A stretch of DNA of 64,000 bases, from NCBI GenBank assembly GCA_026075535.2, contig AP026541.1:62001-126000 (forward strand), in the 5' to 3' direction. The notes under the pieces were generated by a model. The model saw only the letters and a list, made by a program, of their open reading frames with translations. It searched no databases and was not told the origin of the DNA. Below, one piece after another: positions 32,501 to 44,100 of the stretch. Position 1 is the stretch's first letter. Each line of letters opens with the position of its first letter. The position numbers and the translations under genes are program-made. The DNA comes from Tricholoma matsutake (lineage: Eukaryota > Basidiomycota > Agaricomycetes > Agaricales > Tricholomataceae).

Positions 32501-35189
32501 CGTTTTGTCTGGAAAGGAAGAACAAAAATCGTGAGCCCCTCATCACATGGAAAATGATCCTTCCACATACATGGAACAATGGGGTGAATTTGATACTGTC
32601 CCCATCGGGCCTGTAAACCATCCTCCTGCATGAGGTATGGATCTTGAAATAAATAAAATCAATTTATGTAAAATAATAAAACATATCTTTTCACTGTTGC
32701 ATATTATGTACCTTTTTTTCGGAAACCCAGAAAAGGCACGGTTGAGGTTGGGGAACCTGGTATATATTCGCTCTTTAGCATACTTGGCCTAGATAAATGC
32801 TGCTGGACCTAACCTCCTCTATGGTAAGGTCAATGACCTTGTTTCTGGGATTTGGGGGCTGAACCCTTGGGATATGTTGATCATTTTGTGACCTGGAAGG
32901 ATATTTTGAGGTGGATTTGTATGGTTTTCCATCTTTCTTTTCTCGCCCTTTCTTGAATGGTTTGTGTATGGAGACCTCATTTCCACCTGTCTGAGGCAAA
33001 GACTGGGATGCATTGGTGCTAAATGCCTTGTTCAATGTATCAGCTATGGATTGCTGATTGACATTGTATGCCACATTGGAGACTCGGTTGTGAAGGGGAT
33101 GGGAGATGCTCCCTGCTGATAGATCATTGACTAGCTCGGTGGGCATTGGATGGGCCTGTATGTTTTCTATGTCCATGGACATTTGGGTCTCATCAGATGC
33201 GAAACATGGAGGAACTGTGGGATAGATGGGGTGTCCTGAATGATTTTCCAGCTGCATAGACGTGGGGTCTAAATTCAGAGGAGGAGGAGGAAGGTTGGCA
33301 CTGTTCTCTGCCATCTGCTCATTGTCCACGGACATTTCGGTCTCATCGGATGTGCAACATGGAGGAAGTTCGGGATAGATGGGGTGTCCTGAATGCTTTT
33401 CCAGCTCAGTATACATGGAATCTAAATCCTGAGGAAGAAGGATGTTGCTGTTATTATCTGCCATCTCCTCGTTGTCCATGGACACTTGGGTCTGCATGTT
33501 GGCATCTCTATTATTTAGGGGAGGAGAGACACAGTTGGTCTTCCCCATCGGTTGGTATGCATTGGTTGAAGAAATGTGGGGTGAGCTAAGCGGTAGGTGA
33601 GTGGGTGAAAGAGGGTCATTTATCAGGTATGGTAGGGTTGCGATCGGTGGAGGGGTATGCGATATAAATTTTGGTTCAGTTAGGACACATGGGTCGAATC
33701 CCATCTTTTGCCAAGTAGCAGTTTCCTGAATGCTATCCAGAGAAGTTCTTGGAACAGGAAGTATCGAAGCAGGGGTGGTGGGAGGTGAATGGGTGATGCC
33801 CAAGGTCCTCTGTTGAAGAAAATAAAGAAAATCAACATCCATTGTCTTCTGATCTGCATCGTCAGTATGGAACCAGTGTCTGACATCCTCTTTAATGTTA
33901 TCCAAAGGAATTCCCTTGATAATATCCAAAATTCCTGCCTCAACTGGGCCATTTTGCGAGATATGAATAAGACCCCGCCAAATGGCCTTTTCCACTGACC
34001 ATATGTGGGGGTGACAATTTTTCCCTTGTTGAATCCAAAACTATCCCAAATCAGTTAGCTAATACATATTGAGTACCTAATGGCTTGTACTCGCCATGCA
34101 GAGGTTAGCTCAGGAAACCTGAACTGATGAAAGTTTTTTTGTTGTGAAGAGCATCAGTGGGCTGATGGCGATTGCCAGTTCCAGTGTGCGTGAAAGGGAA
34201 GCCAAGCCCGACATAGGTGCCACAAGTCCGTCTCCAAACTCTCTGATAAGATCCTCGTGTTTGTGGGGAGTATCCAACCGACCCTAGAACAAAAGTTAGG
34301 AGTAGGGAATAGACAATGAAGAGGGTAGCATGCCTGTAGAAGTCGACGAATTCCCAGACATGCCAGTCCCAGATTAGCATATATCTGAGAGGCAAGGCTA
34401 TTTCTTTGGTTTTTCTCTGAAAACAGGTACAGTTCTTGCCCTTTCCTCTGCTCCTCAGTAAGGGCACTTGGTGTAATTTCAGTGTTTTCTATGAAATTGC
34501 TAGGCTGGGTGGATTGAATGATCGAATGGGCCTTTGATGTAATCTCCACCCAGTCATCAAGGTCCTGGTCAAAAGCAGCTGTCATATTTCTGGATAAATT
34601 TGAAATGAAATATACATACATTCTTCTTCAGCACCAAAATGGTGTTCTTCCTGGGAAAAACCTCAATCTGTTTCTGAATGTCCTTGTGTAAAGCCTGGTA
34701 AATATCAAGAAAATGGATGGAAAGCAGACGGGAGGTGACATGGGTGTGAGCATTCGAGGAGGTTTGTAAAATCTCCCCTTTCAGCACTGCACAATATGCA
34801 CGGCTATTCTCATCTGTGGCAGGCAGAGACTTTAAAAAGTCTGCCTGCAATGCACTGATCAGGTCCTATTTGGTGGTTAGCACAAGTTTTGATTTTCAAT
34901 TCAATTGGAAGTCTACTGTGCCAAGCTCAAAATTTTGGAACAATTCTGCCCATGGCGTGAGCCATGGAAGATGGCACAAAAGGTGGGAGCCCTGTAGACC
35001 CATTGGAGGGCCATCAGATTTTCCATTTTTTTTGTCGTACTCGCACTGTGTAGTATCAATATATTTTTGGAGTAGCGTGGAGAGGACATTTGGCATCTGT
35101 CCTGGAGTAGGTAGGTTGACCTGAGATAGGCTTAGGTCATTGTAGCCAGTGAGGATATAGGTGGCTTCCATTGTTAGGTGTAGGTTCAA
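29556..35189 (-). CDS. Large multi-exon protein with JmjC-like cupin
   Basis: Successive minus-strand coding pieces (35189-34896, 34850-34154, 33995-32775, 32631-31724, 31702-30935, 30628-30224, 30099-29556) read as one gene with short introns. The start is MEATYILTG. The middle is Pro/Ser-rich with a tandem repeat of about 55 residues (HSGHPIYP twice), then a Lys-rich patch (KPFKKGREKKDGKPYK, nuclear-signal-like) and VIDLTIEE, a SUMO-interaction-type motif. The following part (QEILKTSAITIK...WTSWCGAAMKGVLMTFPMDPDGL...MTYIIL, then the GGIHDTC segment) has the layout of JmjC cupins in agaricomycete proteins: D and the second H of the iron site remain, but the first H appears replaced. A demethylase-like or pseudoenzyme role in chromatin is inferred, not shown. 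The C-terminus is unassigned. Confidence 0.45.
32814..32837 (-). other. SUMO-interaction-type motif VIDLTIEE
   Basis: Encodes V-I-D-L-T-I-E-E, the hydrophobic-acidic pattern of classical SUMO-interaction motifs, just after a basic patch and before the JmjC-like part. A SUMO-protease-type gene lies about 3.9 kb away. Confidence 0.5.
33170..33500 (-). repeat. Coding tandem repeat of about 165 bp in the JmjC-like gene
   Basis: Two and a half units. Each contains DNExMA, a Pro/Asp stretch, ExHSGHPIYP, and SDETxMS. The DNA of the units is clearly related, with some base differences. Confidence 0.75.
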
Positions 35190-35890
35190 ATAATTTTGGT
35201 TTGTAATTCCACCTAATTAAAAATCCGGTGATCTTTTAAGGACTCAGATATTCACCACTAAACCCAATGGGGAAGGTGGCACAAGGAATAGCCCAAATTA
35301 ATGAGTAAACCTCAACCCCAACCCATTGTGAATTCTTTGAACCTGCCCACTGACACCATATAATATCTTGTTAGGAGAGCGAACTTGATATGTGCTGAGG
35401 AACACGTGATGTTCCAGGAACACATTTCATGATTGATGCAACAACCAAAGATTCATTCTTCAAATGGCAATGCTGATCGAGATATCCTCTTTTTTCCATC
35501 CAATGTGTGATGGTATAGAATGATGTTTCTCATGAGCTGTAGTGAGTAAAACAAATGACACTGTTGGCCTAGAAAGAAATACACTAAGCAGTAGTGCTAG
35601 AAGAGTGAGAGCAAAGCAGAGAAATTTTGAGACAGAATGTCTTAGAAACTCCTCCCTATGACAATTTTCAGCACATGATGCATGCATGCAAAGTCCTGGG
35701 ACCTGCGGGACTCAGACTTGTGTTGCCTGTGGTGGTGCAGTGAGTTCAGCATGAACAAATTTTTTAAGAAGAGTGGAAAACATGTACGCAGTGTGGGAGT
35801 CATAGCGATGACACAGACAGACTACTCACAATTTCGCTTGCATAAACATGATTATTTAAACTCGATTAATTGGAATTCTCCAACTAGAAC

Positions 35891-35925
35891 TGTGCATGTG
35901 ATGGTTCAGAACCATCACATGCACA
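35891..35925. repeat. 35-bp perfect palindrome
   Basis: TGTGCATGTGATGGTTC, a central A, then the exact reverse complement. Related copies lie at 36036, 46030, 46550, 46890, 47307, 48869 and 25384. Confidence 0.9.
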
Positions 35926-36035
35926 CCATGTGGTGAGGAACATGTGATGTTCCAGGAACCAGGAACCAGGAACACATTTGATCAGCAACATCGTTGATTG
36001 AGTTATCCATTTAATTGGAATTCTACAACCGGAAC

Positions 36036-36070
36036 TGTGCATGTGACAGTTCAGAACTGTCACATGCACA
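36036..36070. repeat. 35-bp perfect palindrome with paired changes
   Basis: Same as 35891-35925, but with ACAG in place of ATGG in the left half and CTGT in place of CCAT in the right half, so pairing is fully kept. Confidence 0.9.
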
Positions 36071-36622
36071 CACAGTATGCACTGTGGAGTCTACATAGAC
36101 TCACAATAATACAATCTGCAAACACGCTGTGGTCCCAGAATGCCCTGGAGCAAGCTTAGTAGTTACACTTGGACCAACATTGGACCAACATATTGCAAGT
36201 ACCAATGAATCCCCCACATGAATAGATGAATGACTGGAGGTCTGTCCACATAGACTCACAATAACACAATGATACACTCAGGCTGTGGTCGTTCATCTAT
36301 TTGTGTGTGTGATTCATTAGTACTTGTAATATGTTTGCACAATTCATCATCTGTATGTGCATGTGTATATGTTGTATGCATGTCTGGTGTATGTTGTGAG
36401 TCTTTTGGTGGGGGAGGCCATAAGTAGCTAAGGACATAAAACACAGTAAGCCTTGATTGACCTATATGTGGAGAAAGAAAAAGCGCAAGGGCTCAGGTTC
36501 CACCTTGGCTGAATTAATGTCATACTTTCACGAATGTCCCATGGCCTTACATATTATGTGGTGATGTAAGGTTGGGCGGGTCCTGAGACTATGCAGTGTG
36601 GGCAATTCAACTGTGATTATCT

Positions 36623-36630
36623 TATATATA
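36623..36630 (+). promoter_or_regulatory. TATA box of the Ulp1-type gene
   Basis: TATATATA about 85 bp before the ATG at 36712. Between them is a 9-bp inverted repeat, GTTTGAACT and AGTTCAAAC, about 20 bp apart (36658-36695), which could form a hairpin in the leader. Confidence 0.45.
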
Positions 36631-36711
36631 CTTCATGCAATGTATAAACACCTGCTGTTTGAACTTGATAGTTGTCACACACGATAACAGTTCAAACCAA
36701 TAACCTGGCCA

Positions 36712-38172
36712 ATGCGACCACCACGAAATTTACTGAGCAATGAAGAAATTTGGAAAATTGCATGCAATGATAGCTTCATCCCACCTCCTAAGCCATGGAC
36801 CTTTGTGGATGGGGGAGTGAAGTTTGGCTGTGACCTGTACCATGTTGACAAGGCAACACTATACGAACTTGCTCTTCTTGAAGTTCACTCTCAATATTGG
36901 GAGACCACAAGTCCAGAGTATCTCCGGAGATATCACCGAGCACTTCAATATAATGTGGAACATAGTTTTAAATCAATAAATGCCACATCGACCTACCACA
37001 CCCCACCCTTTCTCAATCCATGGCTAGTGAGAGTCATTTTCATGAAGCTGCATAATAGAAGTGGAAGGGAGATGGTGGAATCTATCCTGAATAATGTTTC
37101 CAAAGACGAAAGGTTAAAATTCGAAGCAGGGGATTTTCAAGAAGATGGTATTATTATTTCCCTTCACAATTTTTACATGTGCTTAGTTTCCGTTACCAGA
37201 TTGGAAGACAGTAATTTATAATAACCACCACCAGGCTGGGTTGACCCAGATGATTGATAAAATCTGTTCAGAACAGCAGATTTCTCGGAACAGCAGGACT
37301 GGATATGCATGGAATATACCTATCTTTCACATGATCAAATGTGAAAACCATGGTATTTCAAACTCCTTGGAAAACAATCCAGCTGTGCTCCTTTACAAAT
37401 CCGAAGTTATGGCACAGAAATGGGAGGATATTCAGGAGTTGTCTACCTCATGTGTCTGGATGATTGGGAATACACCCTTCCAGAACTCGGAGGTCAAGTG
37501 ATTGTTACATGGAAAGTGGCTCAATGATGGGGTCATCAATGCATACTTGGAATTATGTGCATGCTTGCGGTTGGATATTAAATTCCTCCCCACACAGTGG
37601 TTTCCTGGCCTCCAAAAATGGGGAGAAGATGCAAAAAGAAATACAGTCACTTGGGTGGGTACACTAGTGCATCTTAATTAAATATGACTCAATATCTTCT
37701 GGGGCCCAGATCTCAAAAGGTGCTGCTGATGTGACAACCGCCATGAAAAGATTTACAGCAGTCATCATGGTTATAAATTATCCTCAACACCATTGGGTTA
37801 CTCTTCAGTTCAATCCAAAAAGAGAAACACTCGAGGTGCTGGATAGCATGGCACCCAATTATGATATGCAGAAAATGGAGAAAATGCAAAAGGTCAGATC
37901 TCCACTATATTTAACAAATTGTTCTGATGCTTCTTAACAAGTAGATTATCTTACACCCACTGGGGCTTGATAATTGGCATGTTGAGAAAAGGAAAAACAC
38001 TCCCCAGCAGAAAGGTAGCTTAGACTGTGGCATATATGCCTGTCAATTTTCCAAACATCTTGCATTGGAAATTCCTTTTCAGCAATCTTTCAATGAGAAG
38101 GAGTGTGAGTGGATTAGGAAAATGATGGTGGTTGAACTTGCAGATGGGCGCGTACGGATTCCCTGGAGATAA
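36712..38172 (+). CDS. Ulp1-type (C48) cysteine protease
   Basis: Ulp1 enzymes process SUMO or remove it from proteins. The first exon from 36712 (MRPPRNLLSN) is an unassigned N-terminal part up to about 37175. The protease domain begins with GKWLNDGVINAYLEL near 37511 (the WLND substrate-contact motif). A 55-bp intron (37655-37709) joins TVTW to ISKGAADVT. The catalytic His is in PQHHWVTLQF (about 37791), the Asp in EVLDSM, and after a 52-bp intron (37893-37944) come the oxyanion Gln in PQQKGSLDCG and the catalytic Cys in LDCGIYACQF (about 38026). The stop is at 38170-38172. The stretch 37219-37500 contains stops in the frames I tried and needs at least one more intron or is frameshifted. 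All catalytic residues are present. Confidence 0.75.
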
Positions 38173-38198
38173 TATATAAATTACAGGATGTAGTTGTA

Positions 38199-39314
38199 TC
38201 ATACCCAAGCCCATGATGGACGCATATCATTACGAATGGACCCTGCATTAAGCCAATCCTTCAGATCATCCGTCCCTTGGAAAGATATCAAGGGTATTCT
38301 CTGTGCCTTGTCCAACCTCTCAAGCATATTTTCTGTGAATTTCTGGCAATCTATTTGGACAATATGGTGGAAGACATCCACTAGGTTGGTGGGTGGATTT
38401 TGCAAGTCCATGTAATATGCCTTCCCATGGTGGTTCTGCCGAATATTGGCTGAGAACCTTTTGATAAGGTCCACTGACCCAAATGTTTTCAAGGATGTTC
38501 CTACAACCAGTAAATTGTCAGCTTTATGTTTGTCGAGGCCCTGTATTTCAGCGATCTCTTCTCTGTTACGATGTGATTCCCCATATAGGATGATGGCAGG
38601 GCGAAGCAATCCACCTCGCCCAGAGACCCGTTTTCCTTGTATTCTCCTGTTCTCAATTCGGGTTTCACATTGAGGACAGATAGGAAGTTCCCCACTTTTC
38701 AGGGATAGGAAATGATGGTATACATGTTCAGTGAAACTGCATTGTGTACAAATGACCTCCATGACTGAAACATGAAGTTGCATGCAATTCAGGTAGTCGC
38801 CTTTTGTGGTCAACCCAGCTTTTATTTCAAGGTCATTGATGTTTTGAGTATACACCTGTCCCAGGATGCCAAGAGCCTGCAGTACTACTAGGAGCTTGTG
38901 GAACGCAGTTGGTTGTGCTTGTGCAGCAGCCTCTGCAAGATTTGCCATCTGCAAAGCATGTGCAGCGGATTTCTTAGGGTTCTTTTCTGGGGTCAACATA
39001 TTGATCACAGTGGTGATGGAACCCGCCTTACCTCGAAAGTGTCTTTGTGAAACAAGTCAAGAACCTTTTGATGTTTGACTGAAAAGACCTGCAGGTCCTC
39101 GAAAAGTCTGAATCTCTGCTGCCTGTGAAACCCCTGCACCTTCCATGAAATCAGAGGTTGACAAGGTAGAAATTGATTTGTTTTTCATACCAAGCACCAC
39201 TATGAGGTGTTTCGATGTTAAAATACTATCAGAAAGAGCGGTTTCTTGAGATGGTACTGTCATGCCGTGGATAAAAATGAGACTGAGTTTCAATGCTCTT
39301 TTAGATGTGATCAT
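38199..39314 (-). CDS. Sirtuin-family (Sir2) NAD-dependent deacylase, possibly frameshifted
   Basis: Sirtuins remove acyl groups from lysines using NAD. Starting at 39314, HLIVVLG joins over a short intron to GAGVSQAAEIQTFR (NAD-binding GAG motif). Then TQNINDLEIKAGL (the TQNID-type motif), the catalytic His in MQLHVSV, a zinc ribbon CTQC...CPQC, RPAIILYGE, and VVGTSLKTFGSVDLI follow in family order. Near 39055 the frame with GLFSQTSK meets a TGA, while the expected DLFHKDTF lies in another frame, so one base is gained at an A/G run or a further intron is needed. The stop is 26 bp from the stop of the convergent Ulp1-type gene. The BAH/PHD-like gene ends 94 bp upstream on the same strand. Confidence 0.75.
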
Positions 39315-39407
39315 TTATCTCTGTTTGCAATTTTTCCTAAATCGTGTAATCCTGGAATCTTTTCATTTTATTCTGTAAGAAAGGATAGAATAATCTTCCA
39401 TTATTTA

Positions 39408-40741
39408 TTACAATGAAGCAAGGGGCCCACACTTAGGACATGTATAAACATCCTGATCGGTCACTACCAGCTGCTCAGCATCCTTGTTATTTTCATCAAT
39501 ATCGTGCTCATACACCATGTACTCCCACCACAGAGAACTCTTGTCCTCCTCATTATCAACGATGTTCACAGCCATCCAGGGGTCTGGATTAGACAACATA
39601 TTTTCCTGTACCATTTTGTCCAAGAGCATCCTTGCCTTGTGGACAAACCGGATATTACCAGCTATGTAATGAAGACTTCCTCCCCTGGCAGTAGGTTGGA
39701 AGGCGATCTGAAGGATAGATCTTGGAACATCAGAATTCTTTGTGTATATGGTTTCCCGATGTTCTGATTGTGTGGTGATGTGATCATTAGGGAGACATGT
39801 GGTGTGGAACCAACTTTTGCATTCCCAACAAAATCTCTGCTCTTCTATATCAGGGTTCCACAGGGCCATGCATGTATCTAGACTGCAATGGTTGGATGAC
39901 CCCTTTCATACCCTTCAGTGAATGTAAGTAGTCAAAATTTTACAGAAACAACGTACTTGAAGACACTGATCCTTGTAGTTCCAGAAAAATCTTCCAAGTA
40001 ATGTCAATTATAAGCCAGGGATTTATTTTATAACTCAAAACTCATACTGGGAGAAATATGTGACAATCGGAGGGTGGTCGAGACGCATATTGTTGAGTAT
40101 TATAATTTTGCACTTATGTAGGTAGGCTATAAAAGTATTGCAGCCCAAATGGTTATGTGGTAAAGGACTAGCCCACCCGCAATCCCTTCAGAGCTGATTA
40201 TAGATTCATGGTTTGAGGCATAAATTTCTTGTTCAGCTCCATTTTCCAAGTACCTGAAACCACATTAGTAGAATCTTATGCCCATGAGGTAAATTCTATG
40301 ATATATTACCGGACTAAATCGTCGATACCCTTAGGCCTGACCTGCTTAATGTCTTCTTTGGAGTAAAACCATTGCACTTTTACATAGTGTTCCTGAAATA
40401 ATATGAGGTTAGCAGGTACCTTCTAGACATTTTTACTGCTTACTGCATTAGAGGTGGGATTTCCTTGTCTCCTTGGGCTCCAAAGCTCTACAATGCGTGC
40501 CTTCCAGTACTTATCTCTTGTCCTTTCGTCCAGTGGAAGGCCATCAAGGCCTGTATGGCTCACTAGGCAAAATGAACCCACACTAAACTTCCATTCTCAA
40601 AGATTCCATGAGATTTCTGCAATGATAAGTCACAATCTCTGCTATACCTGTGGATTTGTTTTCTGTGCCTGTGTAAGTGAGCGAGAATGATTTTCAAATC
40701 TTGGCAGCCTTCCATTGTGCAGGTGTTGGTGGGTTGGCCAT
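39408..40741 (-). CDS. BAH/PHD-like chromatin protein
   Basis: A start at 40741 (MANPPTPAQWKAAK) opens several short exons. One exon reads KSHGIFENGS after an intron ending TTGCAG near 40600. Around 40320-40390 KVQWFYSKEDIKQVRPKGI matches the core of BAH domains in agaricomycete proteins (VxWFYxxxD). The last exon (from about 39890) has a PHD-like zinc pattern: HCSLDTC, FCWECKSWFHTTC and finally YTCPKCG, with a conserved-looking IAFQPTARGG between. BAH and PHD modules bind nucleosomes and modified histone tails. The exact exon limits between 39900 and 40600 are uncertain, and some frames contain stops, so decay is possible. Confidence 0.5.
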
Positions 40742-41165
40742 GATATGAAACAAAAGAGTCTTTTGTTTCATATTAATATTGAAAGATTGACTTATATGTA
40801 TAACACATTTTGTTTATCAAAACAAGTATAAATACAGTGAGTGACTTCCAAATAAATCAACATAGTATTAAAGTCAAAATAAAGTATATATATATGAGAA
40901 AAGTGCCGGAAATAAGACATATTGCATTCATAGAAATTGTTTGTCCATCACATGCCTAATGTTTGTCCATCACATGACTATTGTTTGTCACTGTTTGTCA
41001 TTGTTTGTCCCTCGCATCCTTGTTCAGCAGTGTTCTGGTGTAACTGTGATGAATATCGGTGTCATAAATATGTATGTGTGTCAATATATTATGGGTGAAT
41101 GTAATGGATGTTGTATGTGAATGTAGTGTATGTTGTGAGTCTGGTGGGCAGGCTCCCACAACAAC
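40742..41165. other. Intergenic, with short direct repeats
   Basis: Contains TTTGTTTCATA twice within 30 bp (40750-40780) and a cluster of GTTTGTCCATCACATG and TTGTTTGTC repeats at 40940-41010. It probably holds the promoter of the BAH/PHD-like gene. Confidence 0.5.
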
Positions 41166-44100
41166 CTATTTAAGACTCCAGTCTGAAATGGAGCTATCAG
41201 AATGGGTATCAATCTCATTAGTATCTGAGTCACTTGAAAATGAATGAGAGCCTTCTTCATTCTCACTTCCACTCTCCTCAATACTCCTCGGTACAGTCTT
41301 TTGAAATTTCCTGCGTGTAACACCAGGCTGTATAGGGTCAAGTTGAGGTTTTAATGGTATATCCATATGTTGCTGCTTTCTGGGATGTTGATGGTAGTTT
41401 CTTGATTTACCCAAGAGTTGCTTTGTCATATTTCTTTTCCTTTTTTGAGGGATAGAGATTCCTGGATTGAGCTGCTTTCAGAGTTCTGCAGCGCTTACTT
41501 GAGGTCTCTGAGGTCCTATTGTGGTTTGTCGTCCAAGAGAGCTGACAGATTTAACCCTATAATAACAGGGGTTTGTCATAAAGCAGACTAAACCATCAGT
41601 GGCATGCCATATGCTGGCATCGGCTGTACTTTGAGGAAGGCACTGAAGTTGACCAAATATTTCATCAAGTATCTCGTGGATGGCATCAATGATATCTGGA
41701 ACATCTTTTCTCTCCTCAAGAACCTTCCAGTATCGCCTGATATAACTGCTGGGTTCTGTATAGCCTTCCCAGATACTATTACGTTTGAAGTGTTTATTGG
41801 GACTGGGGAAGAAGAGTGCCCTGAGCTCCCAGAATGATACATCTGGATTTTTCTTCTTTGGAGCCCCTTCAAGATGGTATGTTGAGGGCAGAAATGTAGA
41901 TTTTCCACCTAGGAGTGCTAGAATATTCTGGCATGACCAAACCTCCATTGACTCCTTTAGGTTGGCTGGTTTGGGTCGAATTCCAGCAGGCAAAAATGAT
42001 TCATGAAAAGATATCCAAGTATCTTTGGTGAAAGTTATGAAAAGATCCTCAGTGACTTCCAGGATTTCCTGAGAGATTTGGCCTATATCCACATTTTCAA
42101 GGTTGAATTGGTGGAGAAAGTCCACAGGGTGCTGCTTGCACAACCTCTGCAGCATTGACCATGAGATGGTCTCACCCCATGGGTATTCCATAGATATACG
42201 AGAAGAAATCAGGTGTAACCCTCTATCCTTTGGCTTCTTTGTTGGGGCCATGGTCGCAAGTGCACGTTTGTGCTCTCTCACAATTTCACCACTGTCCTTC
42301 TGTCCCAAGTTCACATGTATGCACTCCATGTCCTCTGGATCAAGGTCATCGATGAAAAACATCCCAAGCCTTTCTGTAACTGCCTTTTGATGTAGCATCT
42401 TCAATGCAGATTGTACATATGATGGGATATTGGATGGAGTGACCATAATGTTTTGCATCAAATGGAGAATCATGGCTGTGAGAGTACCATAATTTTGTGG
42501 GCGATTGACAGCAAGTTTCTGGTGAATGTCTTGTAGTTCTGTAAACCGTCTCAAAGCAAAGGTGAAAAAGGTCGTCGCTGGGATTCATATAATTGGATTG
42601 CTCTCAAGGAAGCTTTCTGCCTGCAAACAGTTCAGTGCTGACAATGAAGCAGAAATCAGGTAAAATTCTCACCCGGTCCATTACAACTGGAAGAAGCTCC
42701 AAAACCACAGAAGCACTTGCACAAAGCTCATCACAAACACCATACAAGCGTTTTGAACCTGCTTCAAGGGCCTTCATCCAATGTGTGCAGCCATCAATGT
42801 ACTTTTGATTGCATTGAATGGCATTGTCCAGAGATGCGATATATTTCTGTTGCCCAGGCTGACGGACACACTCAAAGTGCAGATTATATGAAATGCGCTT
42901 TATTATATGGGTGTGATGCATAACATGACGTGATGTTTCAGCCTTGAAACCTCCATAGTCTCGCATGGTGTTATAATGATATTCTTTGAAATTGGTGCTC
43001 GATTTTCCCATAAGAGCATAGGATGATCTGAGGCTTCCTAGTCACCAGAGACCGACCATTGGCTGTGTGGTGCTTATTGGGTGAAAGGAGACTCTGAGAT
43101 CGAGATATAGCTCCCCATTGCTTCTGTCCAGCATGTAGTTCCAATCCAAGCCTGGAACAATCCTCTGGAGTGCCTGAAAGGCAGTTTCGCCTGGTCCATA
43201 TTGTTTTGACAGTAGCTTTATACCTCTTGCATCAAGAACAAAAAAAATGACCTGAAGCGAGAAAGAAGGACATCATTTTGAGATACTGCATAATTAACAG
43301 CAGCCAAAAGAGATTCCAGTGACTCTGGAGCAAGGGCAATCGTGGGACGTCAAGCACAATCTCCTGTTTTCCAACAAAGTTGCTCCATACTCTGAGGGAG
43401 ATATTCTATGACTCTGGGATAGTAATCCAGGGTGGAAGCCAATGCTTTGAAAATAGCTTCCGAAATCCACAGCTCTTGCAGTTCACGAGGCATTATGGTA
43501 ATTGCTCGATTGTTGTTGGTGTTTTTGTGTATCATTCTGGGGAAGAAAATATACAGGTTAAACTGCTGAGAGGCTTCACCAAAATAACCGAATGGCATAT
43601 GAGGAATGGAACTGAGGGGGTACTGATATTTTCTTCGGAACTGTGGATTATTCAATTCTCTTTGGTCTTCTGGAGGTCCCAAAAGTGCAATATATACAGA
43701 GGGATTTGCAGAAAATGGGGGTTGATCTGAAAAATGAGGGAGTAGATGGAGGTTGATAGCACCTTTGCATGATAGAGATGTATTTGTGGTGACCCAGAGA
43801 ACACTATCAATGTCGATGGAGATTGAAACCTGCTCCCGAGTTAAGGGAATGTGATCTTGTTCTAGGTCCAGCTCCAGGAAATCATCCGTCATGGTCTTTC
43901 CTCGAATGAAAGCATTATAACTTTCTTGTGTTTTCGGAGTTCTCTCGGCCTCATCCAGAATCCCTTTTGCACCCAAGGAAATGGTTTCTGGAACAATACT
44001 GCCAGTTGGTGTGCCCCCTGGTGTTTCAGGCTCATTGTTGATTGTAGACGGGGGGGTGGAATTGTTTATTGTAGATGGAAAGGTAGCAGTGTTGATCATA

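Larger units (their letters stand above)
35190..36620. other. Intergenic region with palindromes
   Basis: Lies between the divergent starts of the JmjC-like gene and the protease gene. It has two 35-bp perfect palindromes, a direct repeat containing CATAGACTCACAATAA (about 36095 and 36245) and short CA/TG runs near 36300-36400. The minus-strand frame 35460-35687 is not recognisable. Confidence 0.45.
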
